In this document: positions 1 through 9,329 of the stretch, in pieces
How positions within the stretch are numbered: position 1 is the first letter of the stretch
How the letters are laid out: the number at the start of each line of letters is the position of its first letter
Assembly: GCF_016863175.1 (NCBI RefSeq)
Contig: NZ_BOOJ01000037.1
Span: 1-64,000 of the forward strand
Origin: Paraplanobispora siamensis
GTDB lineage: Bacteria; Actinomycetota; Actinomycetes; Streptosporangiales; Streptosporangiaceae
DNA length: 64,000 nt
Direction: 5' to 3'
The notes under the pieces: generated by a model
What the model saw: only the letters and a program-made list of their open reading frames with translations
What the model was told of the DNA's origin: nothing
Database searches by the model: none
Program-made: the position numbers and the translations under genes

Positions 1-2
1 AA

Positions 3-25
3 GGTGCGGGGACTCGCCCCGCACC
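3..25. terminator. Small GC-rich hairpin at window edge
   Basis: A perfect 9-bp stem (3-11 with 17-25) closes a 5-nt loop. It lies 3' of valS and beyond valS's own terminator, so it may belong to whatever follows off the left edge. No coding region is visible in bases 1-199. Confidence 0.4.
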
Positions 26-108
26 AAGAACATTAGCAGCCTTTCCGACAGGCTTGAGCCATTCGCCGGTAACGAGTAAGTCTTCCCTCCCTTCTACAGC
101 CCCAAACA

Positions 109-142
109 TGAGACCCCGGAGTCAACGGACTCCGGGGTCTCA
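109..142 (-). terminator. Terminator of valS
   Basis: A perfect 14-bp inverted repeat (109-122 with 129-142) with a 6-nt loop, 58 nt past the valS stop codon. Like most actinomycete terminators it has no long U-tract on the minus strand. Its position directly after the gene makes termination the simplest role. Confidence 0.75.
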
Positions 143-199
143 CTCAAGGACCGGCATGCAAGAACCCCAAACATCCGGGGCGTGCCGTGCCACGGCGTG

Positions 200-2770
200 T
201 CAGCTCGCCGGCAGGGCCTCCAGCTGGGCCGTCAGGCGTGCGATGTCCTGCTCGGCCTGCTCCGCCCGGGCGCGCACCTTGGCCACCACGTTGTCCGGCG
301 CCTTCGCCATGAACTGCTCGTTGCCGAGCTTGGCCGCGACCTGCTCGGCCTCCTTGCGCGCCGCGGCGAGGTCCTTCTCCAGCCGCTTGCGCTCGGCGGC
401 CACGTCGATCGTGCCCGCGGTGTCGATCTCCACGAGGACACCGCCCACGTCGAGGCGGGCCGTCGCGTTGAACGACTCGGCCGGCTCGTCCAGGCGCAGC
501 AGCGAGCGGATCGCGCTCTCGTGCGCGGCGAGAGCCGTACCGGCCAGGGACAGCCGGGCGGCGACGCGCTGGCCGGGCTTGAGCCCCTGGTCCGAGCGGA
601 ACCGTCGGACCTCGGTCACCAGCGTCTGCATCGCGAGGACCTCCTCCTCCGCGGCGCGGTCGCGCAGGGACTCCTGGACCGTGGGCCACGGCGCGACGGC
701 GACGGACTCGCCACCGGTGACGGCCCGCCACAGTTCCTCGGTGACGAACGGCACCAGCGGGTGGAGCAGCCGCAGCAGCGCGTCGAAGACGTGCCCGAGG
801 ACCAGGCGGGTGTGCTCCTGGCCGGCGGCGAGCTGGACCTTGGCCAGCTCGACGTACCAGTCGCAGACCTCGTCCCAGGCGAAGTGGTAGAGCAGGTCGG
901 AGACCTTGGCGAACTCGAACTCCTCGAAGGCCTCGTCGACCGAGGAGACGACCTCCTGGAGGCGGGAGAGGATCCACCTGTCGGCGGCGGTGAGCTCGGC
1001 CACCGGCAGCTCGCCGACCGCGGCGCCGTTCATCAGCGCGAAGCGGGTCGCGTTCCAGATCTTGTTGCAGAAGTTCCTGGAGCCTCCGGCCCACTCCTCG
1101 CTGATCGCGACGTCGGAGCCGGGGTTGGCCCCGCGCAGCAGCGTGAAGCGGGTGGCGTCGGCGCCGAAGCGCTCGATCCAGTCGAGCGGGTCGACGACGT
1201 TGCCGAACGACTTGGACATCTTCTTGCCGAACTGGTCGCGGACCATGCCGTGCAGCGCGACGGTCCGGAACGGCGGCTGGCCGTCCATGGCGTACAGGCC
1301 GAACATCATCATCCGGGCGACCCAGAAGAACAGGATGTCGTAGCCCGTCACCAGCACCGAGGTGGGATAGAACTTCTCCAGCTCGGGCGTGCGCTCCGGC
1401 CAGCCCAGCGTGGAGAAGGGCCACAGGCCGGAGGAGAACCAGGTGTCGAGGACGTCGGGGTCCTGGACGTAGCCCTCGGGCGCCTGCTCGTCCGGGCCCA
1501 CGCAGACGACCTCGCCGTCCGGGCCGTACCACACCGGGATGCGGTGGCCCCACCACAGCTGGCGCGAGATGCACCAGTCGTGCATGTCGTCGACCCAGTC
1601 GAAGTAGCGCTTGGCCAGCTCCGGCGGGTGGATCCTCGTACGGCCGTCGCGGACGGCGTCGCCCGCGGCCTTGGACAGCGGCGAGACGTTGACGAACCAC
1701 TGCAGCGACAGCCGCGGCTCGACCACGGTCTTGCAGCGCGAGCAGTGCCCGACCGAGTGCAGGTACGGGCGCTTCTCGGCGACGATCCTGCCCTGCTCGC
1801 GCAGGGCCGCGACCACGGCGGGCCGGGCCTCGAAGCGGTCGAGCCCCTCGAACGGGCCGTGGGCGGTGATCACACCGCGCTCGTCCATGACCGTCAGCGA
1901 CGGCAGGGAGTGGCGGCGGCCGATCTCGAAGTCGTTCGGGTCGTGCGCGGGGGTGACCTTGACCGCGCCGGTGCCGAAGGACGGGTCGACGTGCTCGTCG
2001 GCGACGATCGGGATGCGCCGGCCGGTCAGCGGGAGTTCGACCTCCTGCCCGACCAGGTGGGCGTAACGCTCGTCGGAGGGGTGGACGGCCACCGCGGTGT
2101 CGCCGAGCATGGTCTCGGCCCGGGTGGTGGCGACCACGATGGAGTTCTCGCCGTCGCCGTAGCGGATCGAGACGAGCTCGCCCTCGTCCTCGCTGTGCTC
2201 GACCTCGATGTCGGACAGCGCGGTCAGGCAGCGCGGGCACCAGTTGATGATGCGCTCGGCGCGGTAGATGAGCCCGTCGTCGAAGAGCCGCTTGAAGATG
2301 GTCTGCACCGCGCGGGAGAGTCCGGGGTCCATGGTGAAGCGCTGGCGCGACCAGTCGACGCCGTCGCCGAGCTTCTTCATCTGGCCGAGGATCCGGCCGC
2401 CGGACTCCTCCTTCCACTGCCACACGCGCTCGACGAACGCCTCACGCCCGAGATCGTGGCGGGACAGCCCCTCCTTGGCGATCTCGCGCTCGACGACGTT
2501 CTGGGTCGCGATGCCCGCGTGGTCCATGCCCGGCAGCCAGAGCGTCTCGTAGCCGCGCATGCGGGCGCGCCGGGTCAGGGCGTCCTGGATGGAGTGGTCC
2601 AGGGCGTGGCCGATGTGCAGCACGCCGGTCACGTTCGGCGGAGGCAGGACGATGCTGTACGGCTCGCGGTCGCTGCCCGGATCCGCGCCGAAGTAGCCCT
2701 CGGCTACCCAGCGCTCGTAGCTACGGGTCTCCACATCGGCGGGTGTGTACTGGGTGGGCAGCTCTGACAT
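200..2770 (-). CDS. valS: Valyl-tRNA synthetase
   Basis: Class I aminoacyl-tRNA synthetase that charges tRNA-Val with valine in the cytoplasm. The HIGH signature is seen at about residues 52-55 after the typical PPPNVTG segment, and the KMSKS loop ([10 protein letters not shown]) near residue 515. The C-terminal 65 residues form the Ala/Glu/Lys-rich coiled coil of bacterial ValRS. The length of 856 residues is normal. I chose the ATG at 2770 ([10 protein letters not shown]); a TTG five codons upstream keeps the frame open, and neither start has a strong ribosome binding site. The gene stands alone between its own terminator and the clpX terminator region. In many actinomycetes folC follows valS, but here that would lie off the window. 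Confidence 0.97.
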   Translation of the reverse strand: MSELPTQYTPADVETRSYERWVAEGYFGADPGSDREPYSIVLPPPNVTGVLHIGHALDHSIQDALTRRARMRGYETLWLPGMDHAGIATQNVVEREIAKEGLSRHDLGREAFVERVWQWKEESGGRILGQMKKLGDGVDWSRQRFTMDPGLSRAVQTIFKRLFDDGLIYRAERIINWCPRCLTALSDIEVEHSEDEGELVSIRYGDGENSIVVATTRAETMLGDTAVAVHPSDERYAHLVGQEVELPLTGRRIPIVADEHVDPSFGTGAVKVTPAHDPNDFEIGRRHSLPSLTVMDERGVITAHGPFEGLDRFEARPAVVAALREQGRIVAEKRPYLHSVGHCSRCKTVVEPRLSLQWFVNVSPLSKAAGDAVRDGRTRIHPPELAKRYFDWVDDMHDWCISRQLWWGHRIPVWYGPDGEVVCVGPDEQAPEGYVQDPDVLDTWFSSGLWPFSTLGWPERTPELEKFYPTSVLVTGYDILFFWVARMMMFGLYAMDGQPPFRTVALHGMVRDQFGKKMSKSFGNVVDPLDWIERFGADATRFTLLRGANPGSDVAISEEWAGGSRNFCNKIWNATRFALMNGAAVGELPVAELTAADRWILSRLQEVVSSVDEAFEEFEFAKVSDLLYHFAWDEVCDWYVELAKVQLAAGQEHTRLVLGHVFDALLRLLHPLVPFVTEELWRAVTGGESVAVAPWPTVQESLRDRAAEEEVLAMQTLVTEVRRFRSDQGLKPGQRVAARLSLAGTALAAHESAIRSLLRLDEPAESFNATARLDVGGVLVEIDTAGTIDVAAERKRLEKDLAAARKEAEQVAAKLGNEQFMAKAPDNVVAKVRARAEQAEQDIARLTAQLEALPAS

Positions 2771-2842
2771 CGTCACGGTGTCCAATTCTAGGGACGTTCG
2801 AATGGGTCGAGGTTCCGGTGGGTCGGTGTTCTACCTACGGCA

Positions 2843-2873
2843 GCGCCCCCGCGGAGTGTCTCCGCGGGGGCGC
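2843..2873 (-). terminator. Terminator of clpX
   Basis: A perfect 14-bp GC-rich stem (2843-2856 with 2860-2873) closes a 3-nt loop, 23 nt beyond the clpX stop codon. It separates clpX from valS, which is transcribed in the same direction. Confidence 0.85.
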
Positions 2874-2895
2874 CGGCCGTACTGGTGTGTGAGGC

Positions 2896-4173
2896 CTATG
2901 CCGACTTCTCGCGCGGAGTGCGCTGCTTGGCCAGCTGGTCGCGAGGTACGAGCGTCGGGTTGACGTGCTCCAGGACGGACTCCCGGGTGATGACGACGCG
3001 CGCCACGTCCTCGCGGGAGGGTACCTCGTACATCACCGACAGGAGGACCTCCTCCAGGATGGCCCGCAGGCCGCGCGCGCCGGTGCCGCGCAGGATCGCC
3101 TGGTCCGCGATGGCCTCGAGGGCGTCGTCGGTGAACTCCAGCTCGACGTTGTCGAGTTCGAACAGCCGGCGGTACTGCTTGACGAGGGCGTTGCGCGGCT
3201 CGGTCAGGATCTGGATGAGCGCGTCGCGGTCGAGGTTGTGCACGCTCGTGATGACCGGCAGACGGCCGACGAACTCGGGGATCATGCCGAACTTCAGCAG
3301 GTCCTCGGGCATGACGTCACCGAAGATGTCGGAGGCGTCGATGTCTTCTTTGGAGCGGATGACGGCGTTGAAGCCGATGCCCTTCTTGCCGACCCGGGAC
3401 TCGATGATCTTCTCGAGGCCGGCGAAGGCTCCGCCGCAGATGAACAGCACGTTGGTGGTGTCGATCTGGATGAACTCCTGGTGCGGGTGCTTGCGACCGC
3501 CCTGCGGCGGCACACTCGCCGTGGTGCCCTCCAGTATCTTCAGCAGGGCCTGCTGCACGCCCTCGCCGGAGACGTCGCGGGTGATCGACGGGTTCTCGCT
3601 CTTACGGGCGATCTTGTCGACCTCGTCGATGTAGATGATGCCGGTCTCGGCCTTCTTGACGTCGTAGTCGGCGGCCTGGATCAGCTTGAGAAGAATGTTC
3701 TCGACGTCCTCGCCGACGTAGCCCGCCTCCGTCAGGGCGGTGGCGTCGGCGATGGCGAACGGAACGTTCAGCATCTTCGCCAACGTCTGGGCGAGCAGTG
3801 TCTTGCCGGAACCGGTCGGGCCCAGGAGCAGGATGTTCGACTTGGCCAACTCCAGGCCGTCGTCACGCCCGCGCTCTCCGGACTGCACCCGCTTGTAGTG
3901 GTTGTAGACAGCGACCGACAGCGCCTTCTTCGCCTTGTCCTGACCGATGACGTAGGCGTCGAGGAATTCGTAGATCTCCCTCGGCTTGGGCAGGCTGTCC
4001 CACTTGAGTTCGGAGGACTCGCTGAGCTCCTCCTCGATGATCTCGTTGCAGAGATCGATGCACTCATCGCAGATGTATACGCCGGGTCCGGCGATGAGCT
4101 TCTTGACTTGCTTCTGGCTCTTCCCACAGAAAGAGCACTTCAGCAGGTCTCCCCCGTCGCCGATGCGTGCCAC
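2896..4173 (-). CDS. clpX: ATP-dependent Clp protease ATP-binding subunit ClpX
   Basis: AAA+ unfoldase that recognises substrates and threads them into the ClpP1P2 chamber. The N-terminal zinc-binding domain shows Cys13, Cys16, Cys35 and Cys38. The Walker A motif GPTGSGKT lies near residue 120, Walker B ([10 protein letters not shown]) near 185, and the sensor/arginine region follows. The C-terminal D2 small domain carries [13 protein letters not shown]. The GTG start at 4173 is supported by a ribosome binding site (AAAGGAG, 8 nt away) and by family alignment at [18 protein letters not shown]; the upstream in-frame extension is not conserved sequence. The length of 425 residues is typical. 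It lies 193 nt downstream of clpP2 and probably has its own promoter. Confidence 0.97.
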   Translation of the reverse strand: MARIGDGGDLLKCSFCGKSQKQVKKLIAGPGVYICDECIDLCNEIIEEELSESSELKWDSLPKPREIYEFLDAYVIGQDKAKKALSVAVYNHYKRVQSGERGRDDGLELAKSNILLLGPTGSGKTLLAQTLAKMLNVPFAIADATALTEAGYVGEDVENILLKLIQAADYDVKKAETGIIYIDEVDKIARKSENPSITRDVSGEGVQQALLKILEGTTASVPPQGGRKHPHQEFIQIDTTNVLFICGGAFAGLEKIIESRVGKKGIGFNAVIRSKEDIDASDIFGDVMPEDLLKFGMIPEFVGRLPVITSVHNLDRDALIQILTEPRNALVKQYRRLFELDNVELEFTDDALEAIADQAILRGTGARGLRAILEEVLLSVMYEVPSREDVARVVITRESVLEHVNPTLVPRDQLAKQRTPREKSA

Positions 4174-4366
4174 CCCAGATACTCCTTTGCGTGGGACCGC
4201 CCTGGCTGCCGCGGTCCGTTTCTTCTGACCGGCCCGATCCCGGTACGAAAAGCCATCCCGCTCAGGTTTCGACGTTACCGTCTTCTGAGCCCTCAGTGAG
4301 CCCCCTGGCGGCGAGTCGCACCGGAAGGTGCCCAATTGGGCACCGTTCCGATGCAATCTACCTCCC

Positions 4367-5011
4367 TCAGGAGGCGACAGCCTTGGCGAGCTTCTTGCGT
4401 GACGGGATGATGTCGTCGATCAACCCGTACGCCTTCGCTTCCTCGGCGTCAAGAATCTTGTCGCGTTCGATGTCCTTGCGGACCTCGTCGGGCGTCTTGC
4501 CCGAGTGCCGCGCGACGAGGGTCTCCAGAAGCGCGCGCATCCGCAGGATCTCACGCGCCTGGATCTCGATGTCGCTTCCCTGACCGCCGCCCTCGGTGGA
4601 GGGCTGGTGGATCAGGATGCGGGCGTTCGGCAGCGCGAACCGCTTGCCCGGCGTGCCGCCGCCCAGCAGGATCGCCGCGGCCGAGGCCGCCTGCCCGAGG
4701 CAGACCGTCTGGATCTCCGGCCGGACGAACTGCATCGTGTCGTAGATCGCCGTCATGGCGGTGAACGAGCCACCCGGCGAGTTGATGTAGATGCTGATGT
4801 CGCGGTCGGGGTCGAGCGACTCGAGCGTCAGCAGCTGCGCCATGACGTCGTTGGCCGAGGCGTCGTCGATCTGCACCCCGAGGAAGATGATGCGGTCCTC
4901 GAACAGCTTGTTGTACGGGTTCATCTCCTTGACGCCGTACGACGTGCGCTCGACGAAGGAGGGAAGAACATATCGGCCGTTGATGTCTCCCGGCCGGATC
5001 AACTCACTCAC
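4367..5011 (-). CDS. clpP2: ATP-dependent Clp protease proteolytic subunit ClpP2
   Basis: Serine peptidase subunit that forms mixed heptameric rings with ClpP1 in actinobacteria. The catalytic triad is visible as Ser110 (GQAASAAA), His135 (ILIHQPS) and Asp184 (IERDK). The family glycine-rich N-terminal motif YINSPGGS is at residues 75-82. The start is a GTG at 5011 preceded by AAGGGG. It begins 11 nt after the clpP1 stop codon, so the two subunits form one transcription unit in the order clpP1-clpP2. The length of 214 residues is normal. Confidence 0.96.
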   Translation of the reverse strand: MSELIRPGDINGRYVLPSFVERTSYGVKEMNPYNKLFEDRIIFLGVQIDDASANDVMAQLLTLESLDPDRDISIYINSPGGSFTAMTAIYDTMQFVRPEIQTVCLGQAASAAAILLGGGTPGKRFALPNARILIHQPSTEGGGQGSDIEIQAREILRMRALLETLVARHSGKTPDEVRKDIERDKILDAEEAKAYGLIDDIIPSRKKLAKAVAS

Positions 5012-5022
5012 CTTGTGCCCCT

Positions 5023-5667
5023 TCAGGAGACGGCGCCCGCTGAGGGCACCTGCCGAGCGCTGCGCACGACGTGGTCGATGAAGCCGTAGTCCTTGGCCTC
5101 CTCGGCCGTGAACCAGCGGTCCCGGTCGGAGTCGGTCTCGATCTGCGCGAGTTCCTGTCCGGTGTGGAAGGCGATGCGCTCGGCGAGAGTCTTCTTCACG
5201 TAGAGCATCTGCTCGGCCTGGATGGCGATGTCGGCGGCGGTTCCTCCGATCCCGCCGGACGGCTGGTGCATCATGATGCGGGCGTGCGGCAGGGCGTAAC
5301 GCTTGCCCCGCTCACCGGCGCACAGCAGGAACTGGCCCATGGAGGCGGCCAGGCCCATCGCGACGGTGCACACATCGTTCGGCACGTACTCCATCATGTC
5401 GTAAATCGCCATGCCGGCGGTCACCGATCCGCCCGGCGAGTTGATGTAGAGCCAGATGTCCCGTTCGGAGTCATCGGCCGCCAGCAGCAGCAGCTCGGCA
5501 CAGATTCGGTTGGCGATCTCGTCGTTGACCTGGGTGCCCAGCACGATGATGCGCTCACGCAGCAGCCGCTGGTAGAGCTGGTCTTCGAGCCTGAACGAGC
5601 CGTTCGGCTGGCTCATCGACTCGGGCCCGGAGCCGGTCGGCTGGTAGAAGGTCGGCGGGCTGGTCAC
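5023..5667 (-). CDS. clpP1: ATP-dependent Clp protease proteolytic subunit ClpP1
   Basis: First gene of the clpP1P2 operon. It encodes the partner peptidase subunit with triad Ser109 (GLAASMGQ), His134 (IMMHQPSGG) and Asp183 ([11 protein letters not shown]). The GTG at 5667 ([10 protein letters not shown]) is chosen because GGAAGG lies about 7 nt upstream. A later ATG (MSQPNGS, 5616) is possible, and the longer open frame up to 5772 runs through the promoter and is rejected. ClpP1P2 is essential in several actinobacteria. Upstream at 5755-5772 lies a candidate ClgR box, consistent with activation under proteolytic stress. Confidence 0.95.
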   Translation of the reverse strand: MTSPPTFYQPTGSGPESMSQPNGSFRLEDQLYQRLLRERIIVLGTQVNDEIANRICAELLLLAADDSERDIWLYINSPGGSVTAGMAIYDMMEYVPNDVCTVAMGLAASMGQFLLCAGERGKRYALPHARIMMHQPSGGIGGTAADIAIQAEQMLYVKKTLAERIAFHTGQELAQIETDSDRDRWFTAEEAKDYGFIDHVVRSARQVPSAGAVS

Positions 5668-5754
5668 AGCGTCACCTTCCGATGCGTCGTTATCGATTGG
5701 CTTTGCTTGTGACCTTAACGCGCGTCGCCGACCGGACATGCCCCCTCCACGGGG

Positions 5755-5772
5755 TGTTCGCCGACAGCGCAT
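5755..5772 (-). promoter_or_regulatory. Candidate ClgR box upstream of clpP1P2
   Basis: The sequence TGTTCGCCGACAGCGCAT contains CGC-CGACA-GCG, which fits the published ClgR core CGCYNANRGCG exactly. It is centred about 95 nt upstream of the clpP1 start. ClgR is the XRE-type activator of clpP1P2 in Streptomyces, Corynebacterium and Mycobacterium. The outer bases match only partly, and no clgR gene is in the window. The rest of the 339-bp gap between clpP1 and tig holds only the tig terminator. Confidence 0.7.
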
Positions 5773-5899
5773 GATGGCCGAGATCGTCTCCGGTCGTCCC
5801 GGGGGGCGGTTTTCCCGGCTCCGCCGGACCCCCGGAGGAGCCTGCGGGCCCCTGAGAGCCCCGCAGGCCTCCCGGGAGCCCGCGGGTCCCGGGACGGCG

Positions 5900-5932
5900 A
5901 CGCCCCCGCCGTGCGGGGCACGGCGGGGGCGT
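5900..5932 (-). terminator. Terminator of tig
   Basis: A perfect 14-bp stem (5900-5913 with 5919-5932) and 5-nt loop, 75 nt past the trigger factor stop codon. It insulates tig from the clpP1P2 promoter. Confidence 0.85.
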
Positions 5933-6006
5933 TCGGCGCGTTCTCGGACGTCTCGGGCAGGCCTACCGCTTTCCGGTCTCCTCGCCCTCCGTCCGGGGCG
6001 GATCCG

Positions 6007-7398
6007 CTACTTGTCGGCCTCGGCGGTCTCGTCGCCCTCGTCCTCGTCGGCGGGGACCTCGATCGGCTCCTCACCGTTGATCTCGGTGTAGATGGCCTTG
6101 AGGTCGACCTCGTTGCCGGCCTCGTCGGTCACCTTGGCGGCGTCGCCGATGACGCTCTTGGCCTTGTCGCGGACGATCTCGACCATGGCGAGGGTGAGCT
6201 GGTCGTTGTCGGCCAGGTGCTTGGCGAGCACGTTCGGGGCGACGTTCATCTGCATGGCGCGGCGCACCACGAAGTTGGTCAGCTCCTGCTCGCTGACGCC
6301 CAGCTCCTCGGCCTTGACGATCTTGTCGAGGACGAAGCCGGTCTTGAGCGCCTTGGCGGCGGCGGCGTCGAACTCGGCGTGACGCTCCTCCTCGGTGGTC
6401 TGGTAGAGGCGGAAGTACGCCTCCTTGCTCAGGCCACTCTCGGCGATCTGGTGCTCGAGGTTGTGCTTGCGGCTGTCGACCTCGACCTTGAGCGCGCTCT
6501 CCGGCAGCGGGATGTCGATCTTCTCCAGCAGCGCGTCGAGGGCGTTCTCGCGGGCCTGCACGACCTGGTCGACCAGCTTGTTGCGGCGGGCCTGCTCGCG
6601 GATGCTGTCCTTGAGCTCGTCGAGGGTGTCGAACTCGCTCGCCAGCTGGGCGAACTCGTCGTCGAGCTCGGGGAGGACCTTCTCCTTGACGCTCTTGATG
6701 GTGATGGTCACCACGGCCTCCTCGCCGGCGTTCTCGCCGCCGACCAGGTTGGTGGTGAACTCCTTGACGTCACCGGCGGACATGCCGGCCAGCGCGTCGT
6801 CCAGGCCCTGCAGCACCGAGCCGGCGCCGACCTCGTAGGAGACGTCGTTGGCCTGCTGCTCCTCGATGTTCACGCCGTCGATCGCGGCGGCGAGGTCCAT
6901 CACCACGAAGTCGCCGTTGGCGGCGGGGCGCTCGACGCCGGTCAGCGTCGCGAAGCGCTGGCGCAGGCCGTCGAGCTGCGTGTCGACGTCCTCGTCGGTC
7001 ACCTCGGCGGTCGGGACGGTGACCTCGATGCCCTGGTAGTCGGGCACCTCGAAGTTCGGGCGGATGTCGACCTCGGCGGTGAACTCGACCTGCTCGCCGT
7101 CCTCGATCTTGGTGACCTCGATCTCCGGCTGGCTGACGGGGAAGATGTCGCTCTCGTCGACGGCCTGGCCGTACAGCTTCGGCACCGCGTCGTTGAGGGT
7201 CTCCTCCAGCACCACCGCGCGGCCGAAGCGCTGCTCGATGATGCGGGCCGGAACCTTGCCGGGGCGGAAACCGGGGACGCGCACCTGCTGCGCGACCTTC
7301 TTGTACGCCGCCTGCATGCTCTCGCCGAGCTCCTCGAACGGCACCTCGACAGTGAGCTTGACCCGGGTCGGGCTGAGCTCCTCGACAGCGGTCTTCAC
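6007..7398 (-). CDS. tig: Trigger factor, ribosome-associated chaperone and prolyl isomerase
   Basis: Binds ribosomal protein uL23 at the tunnel exit and shields nascent chains. The ribosome-binding signature FRPGKVP is at residues 44-50. The FKBP-type domain runs over about 160-240, and the C-terminal helical chaperone arms follow, ending in an acidic tail rich in Glu and Asp. The GTG at 7398 (VKTAVEELSP) has the site AAGGAG, and the longer open frame upstream is non-conserved. The length of 463 residues is normal. Clustering with clpP1P2 and clpX is the usual bacterial arrangement. Confidence 0.97.
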   Translation of the reverse strand: MKTAVEELSPTRVKLTVEVPFEELGESMQAAYKKVAQQVRVPGFRPGKVPARIIEQRFGRAVVLEETLNDAVPKLYGQAVDESDIFPVSQPEIEVTKIEDGEQVEFTAEVDIRPNFEVPDYQGIEVTVPTAEVTDEDVDTQLDGLRQRFATLTGVERPAANGDFVVMDLAAAIDGVNIEEQQANDVSYEVGAGSVLQGLDDALAGMSAGDVKEFTTNLVGGENAGEEAVVTITIKSVKEKVLPELDDEFAQLASEFDTLDELKDSIREQARRNKLVDQVVQARENALDALLEKIDIPLPESALKVEVDSRKHNLEHQIAESGLSKEAYFRLYQTTEEERHAEFDAAAAKALKTGFVLDKIVKAEELGVSEQELTNFVVRRAMQMNVAPNVLAKHLADNDQLTLAMVEIVRDKAKSVIGDAAKVTDEAGNEVDLKAIYTEINGEEPIEVPADEDEGDETAEADK

Positions 7399-7608
7399 GG
7401 GGTGGTCTCCTTGATCAAGCTTCGAGTGATCGCGGGCGCGCCAATTTCGTACGGCTACCGCGGCAAGCTCGCGCGCCGCGCCCACATGAGCGGCACCGGG
7501 CACAGCCGTCGAGACATGCGAGCTAAGGGCATGCTCCACTGTGGCGGGTGTCCAGCGCCGCATGTCAGTCTAGGGCAGACGCGCACCTCGCAGCGACCGG
7601 CGCCCGCC

Positions 7609-8475
7609 TCAGATCTCTTTGATTATCCGGCGGAGGATGTCGACGGTCTCGTCGGGAGTTGTGCTCACCGCGCACAGCCGCTCCATGACCTCGCTGTATC
7701 TGTCGACATCCTCACGTTTGTCGAGATAAAGCGCGCTGGCCAGCTGCTCGACGTAGACCACGTCGGGCAGTTCCCTGTCCTGGAAGCGCAGGATGCTGAA
7801 GGCGCCGCCCTCCGCGCTGTGGCCGCCGAAGCTGAACGGCATCACCTGGATCGTGATGTTCGGCTGGCGCATGAGGTCCATCAGGTGCTCCAGCTGGGCC
7901 CGCATCACGTCCGCGCCGCCGATGGGACGCCGCAGCGCCGCCTCGTCGATGACGGCCCAGAAGAACGGCCCGTCGGGCCGCTCCAGGACGCGCTGGCGCT
8001 CGATGCGCAGGTCCACGCGGCGGGAGATCTCCTCGGGCGCGATGCCGGCGCCCCCGGCGGTGATGACGGCCCGGGCGTACTCCTTCGTCTGGAGCAGGCC
8101 GGGGACGAACTGCACCTCGTAGGTGCGGATGCGGGAGGCCGCCTCCTCCAGGCCGACGTAGGTCTGGAACCACCCGGGCAGCAGATCGTTGAAGCGGTGC
8201 CACCAGCCGGGCTCGTTCGCCCTGTTCAGCAGGTCCATCACGGCCGCCCGCGCATCCTGGTCCTCGACGCCGTACAGGGTGAGCAGGTCCGCGACGTCGC
8301 GTTCCCGCAGGCCGACCCGGCCGAGCTCCATCCGGCTGATCTTGGATTCGGAGCCTCGGATCCGTTCGCCGGCCTCCTCACGGGTGAGCCCGCGCTCCTC
8401 GCGAAGTCGACGCAGTTGGGAGCCCAGGAGGATACGCAGAGCAGTGGGACCCGAGCCCGGTTGAACCTGCGTCAC
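7609..8475 (-). CDS. XRE-family regulator with DUF5753 domain
   Basis: The N-terminal helix-turn-helix (about residues 10-65, with LRRLREERGLTREEAGERI and SESKISRMELGRV) is followed by a DUF5753 sensor domain to residue 288 (SLLQTKEYARA-like and VMPF.FGGHS motifs). Such proteins are abundant in actinomycetes and are often paired with small DUF397 proteins or RsbW-like ATPases. Here an RsbW-like ATPase is divergently transcribed. The GTG at 8475 is preferred over upstream starts because it alone has a strong site (GGGAGG). Regulation of the 245-bp divergent region that it shares with the ATPase gene is likely but inferred. Confidence 0.85.
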   Translation of the reverse strand: MTQVQPGSGPTALRILLGSQLRRLREERGLTREEAGERIRGSESKISRMELGRVGLRERDVADLLTLYGVEDQDARAAVMDLLNRANEPGWWHRFNDLLPGWFQTYVGLEEAASRIRTYEVQFVPGLLQTKEYARAVITAGGAGIAPEEISRRVDLRIERQRVLERPDGPFFWAVIDEAALRRPIGGADVMRAQLEHLMDLMRQPNITIQVMPFSFGGHSAEGGAFSILRFQDRELPDVVYVEQLASALYLDKREDVDRYSEVMERLCAVSTTPDETVDILRRIIKEI

Positions 8476-8592
8476 TTCGCCTCCCTCTCCCATTGGGGCC
8501 AGCGCACACAGTGTCACCACTTCCGGCCTTCGTGACAAGGTCTCATACCGATGACCGAATCGCCGATTCCCCTACGCAGTCGCCCATGCGGC

Positions 8593-8615
8593 TGCACGTG
8601 GCACTTGCACGTGCA
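8593..8615. promoter_or_regulatory. Paired TGCACGTG repeats in divergent promoter
   Basis: Two copies of TGCACGTG begin 13 nt apart at 8593 and 8606, and the second is part of a perfect 10-bp palindrome (8606-8615). They lie between the divergent XRE/DUF5753 gene and the ATPase gene. They could be the regulator's operator; this is inferred from position and symmetry only. Confidence 0.4.
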
Positions 8616-8719
8616 TTTGGGTCTTGCAGAGGACGTTCCGGTGACCCATGATGGCCTAGTGCATATTGGGCTAATGGTGCACAAGCTCTAAAAACTCGCA
8701 ACCAGCACGGAGACTCACC

Positions 8720-9232
8720 ATGACAGCGGGAGGTACCGGCAGGATGGTGGAGGAGCCAAAATCGGCTGCCGACTGCCTGCAGGCGACCCGCGAGGTCGGC
8801 TTCGACGAGTTCCTGCGCGCCGACCGTTCTGACGCGACGGCGTGCCCGCTCCCCCGGCAGGCCGACTCGGTCAAGACCGCCAGAGACGTGACCCGCTCCA
8901 CCTTGAAGTCGTGGGGCCTGTCCGAGCTCAGCGATGACGCGGCACTGGTGGTCTCGGAACTGGTGACGAACGCGGTCCGCTATGCGCTGTGCCCGCCCAG
9001 CAGGGTCGAGGCCAAGCCCATCACCCTGATGCTCCTGCGCCTGTCGCCCCACGTGCTCCTGGCCGTGGCCGACCCCAGCGACGAGGCGCCCACCCCCAAG
9101 GAACCCGACTTCATCTCCGAGAACGGCCGCGGGCTGTACATCGTGGAGACCTACAGTCAGTGCTGGGGCTGGGACCACCTCAACCGCGGCGGCAAGGCCG
9201 TCTGGGCCCTGTTCAGCGGAACCACCGCCTGA
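8720..9232 (+). CDS. RsbW-like ATP-binding protein (HATPase_c_2)
   Basis: Small GHKL-fold protein of 170 residues, of the anti-sigma-factor serine kinase type. The N-box is seen as ELVTNAVRYA (Asn84), followed by a G1-like segment (AVADPSDEAP) and a G2 segment (ENGRGLYIVE). The start ATG at 8720 follows a GGAG site. It has no sigma factor or anti-anti-sigma partner beside it. In actinomycetes such orphans commonly sit next to XRE/DUF5753 genes, as here. The target is unknown. The first 45 residues have no recognisable domain. Confidence 0.85.
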   Translation: MTAGGTGRMVEEPKSAADCLQATREVGFDEFLRADRSDATACPLPRQADSVKTARDVTRSTLKSWGLSELSDDAALVVSELVTNAVRYALCPPSRVEAKPITLMLLRLSPHVLLAVADPSDEAPTPKEPDFISENGRGLYIVETYSQCWGWDHLNRGGKAVWALFSGTTA

Positions 9233-9329
9233 GGCGTCCGAGGCTTCCCCGTACGGCTGCGCGCACCGGCGCGGCCTCCGGCGTCCGCCCGGAACCGGGC
9301 GGGCCACCACCTATCGGGAGAACCAGCGC

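Noticed and set aside
182-2767. Plus-strand open frame of 861 codons opposite valS
   Set aside because: It is the antisense shadow of a real gene. Such mirrors are expected at about 70 percent GC, and its translation shows no domain.
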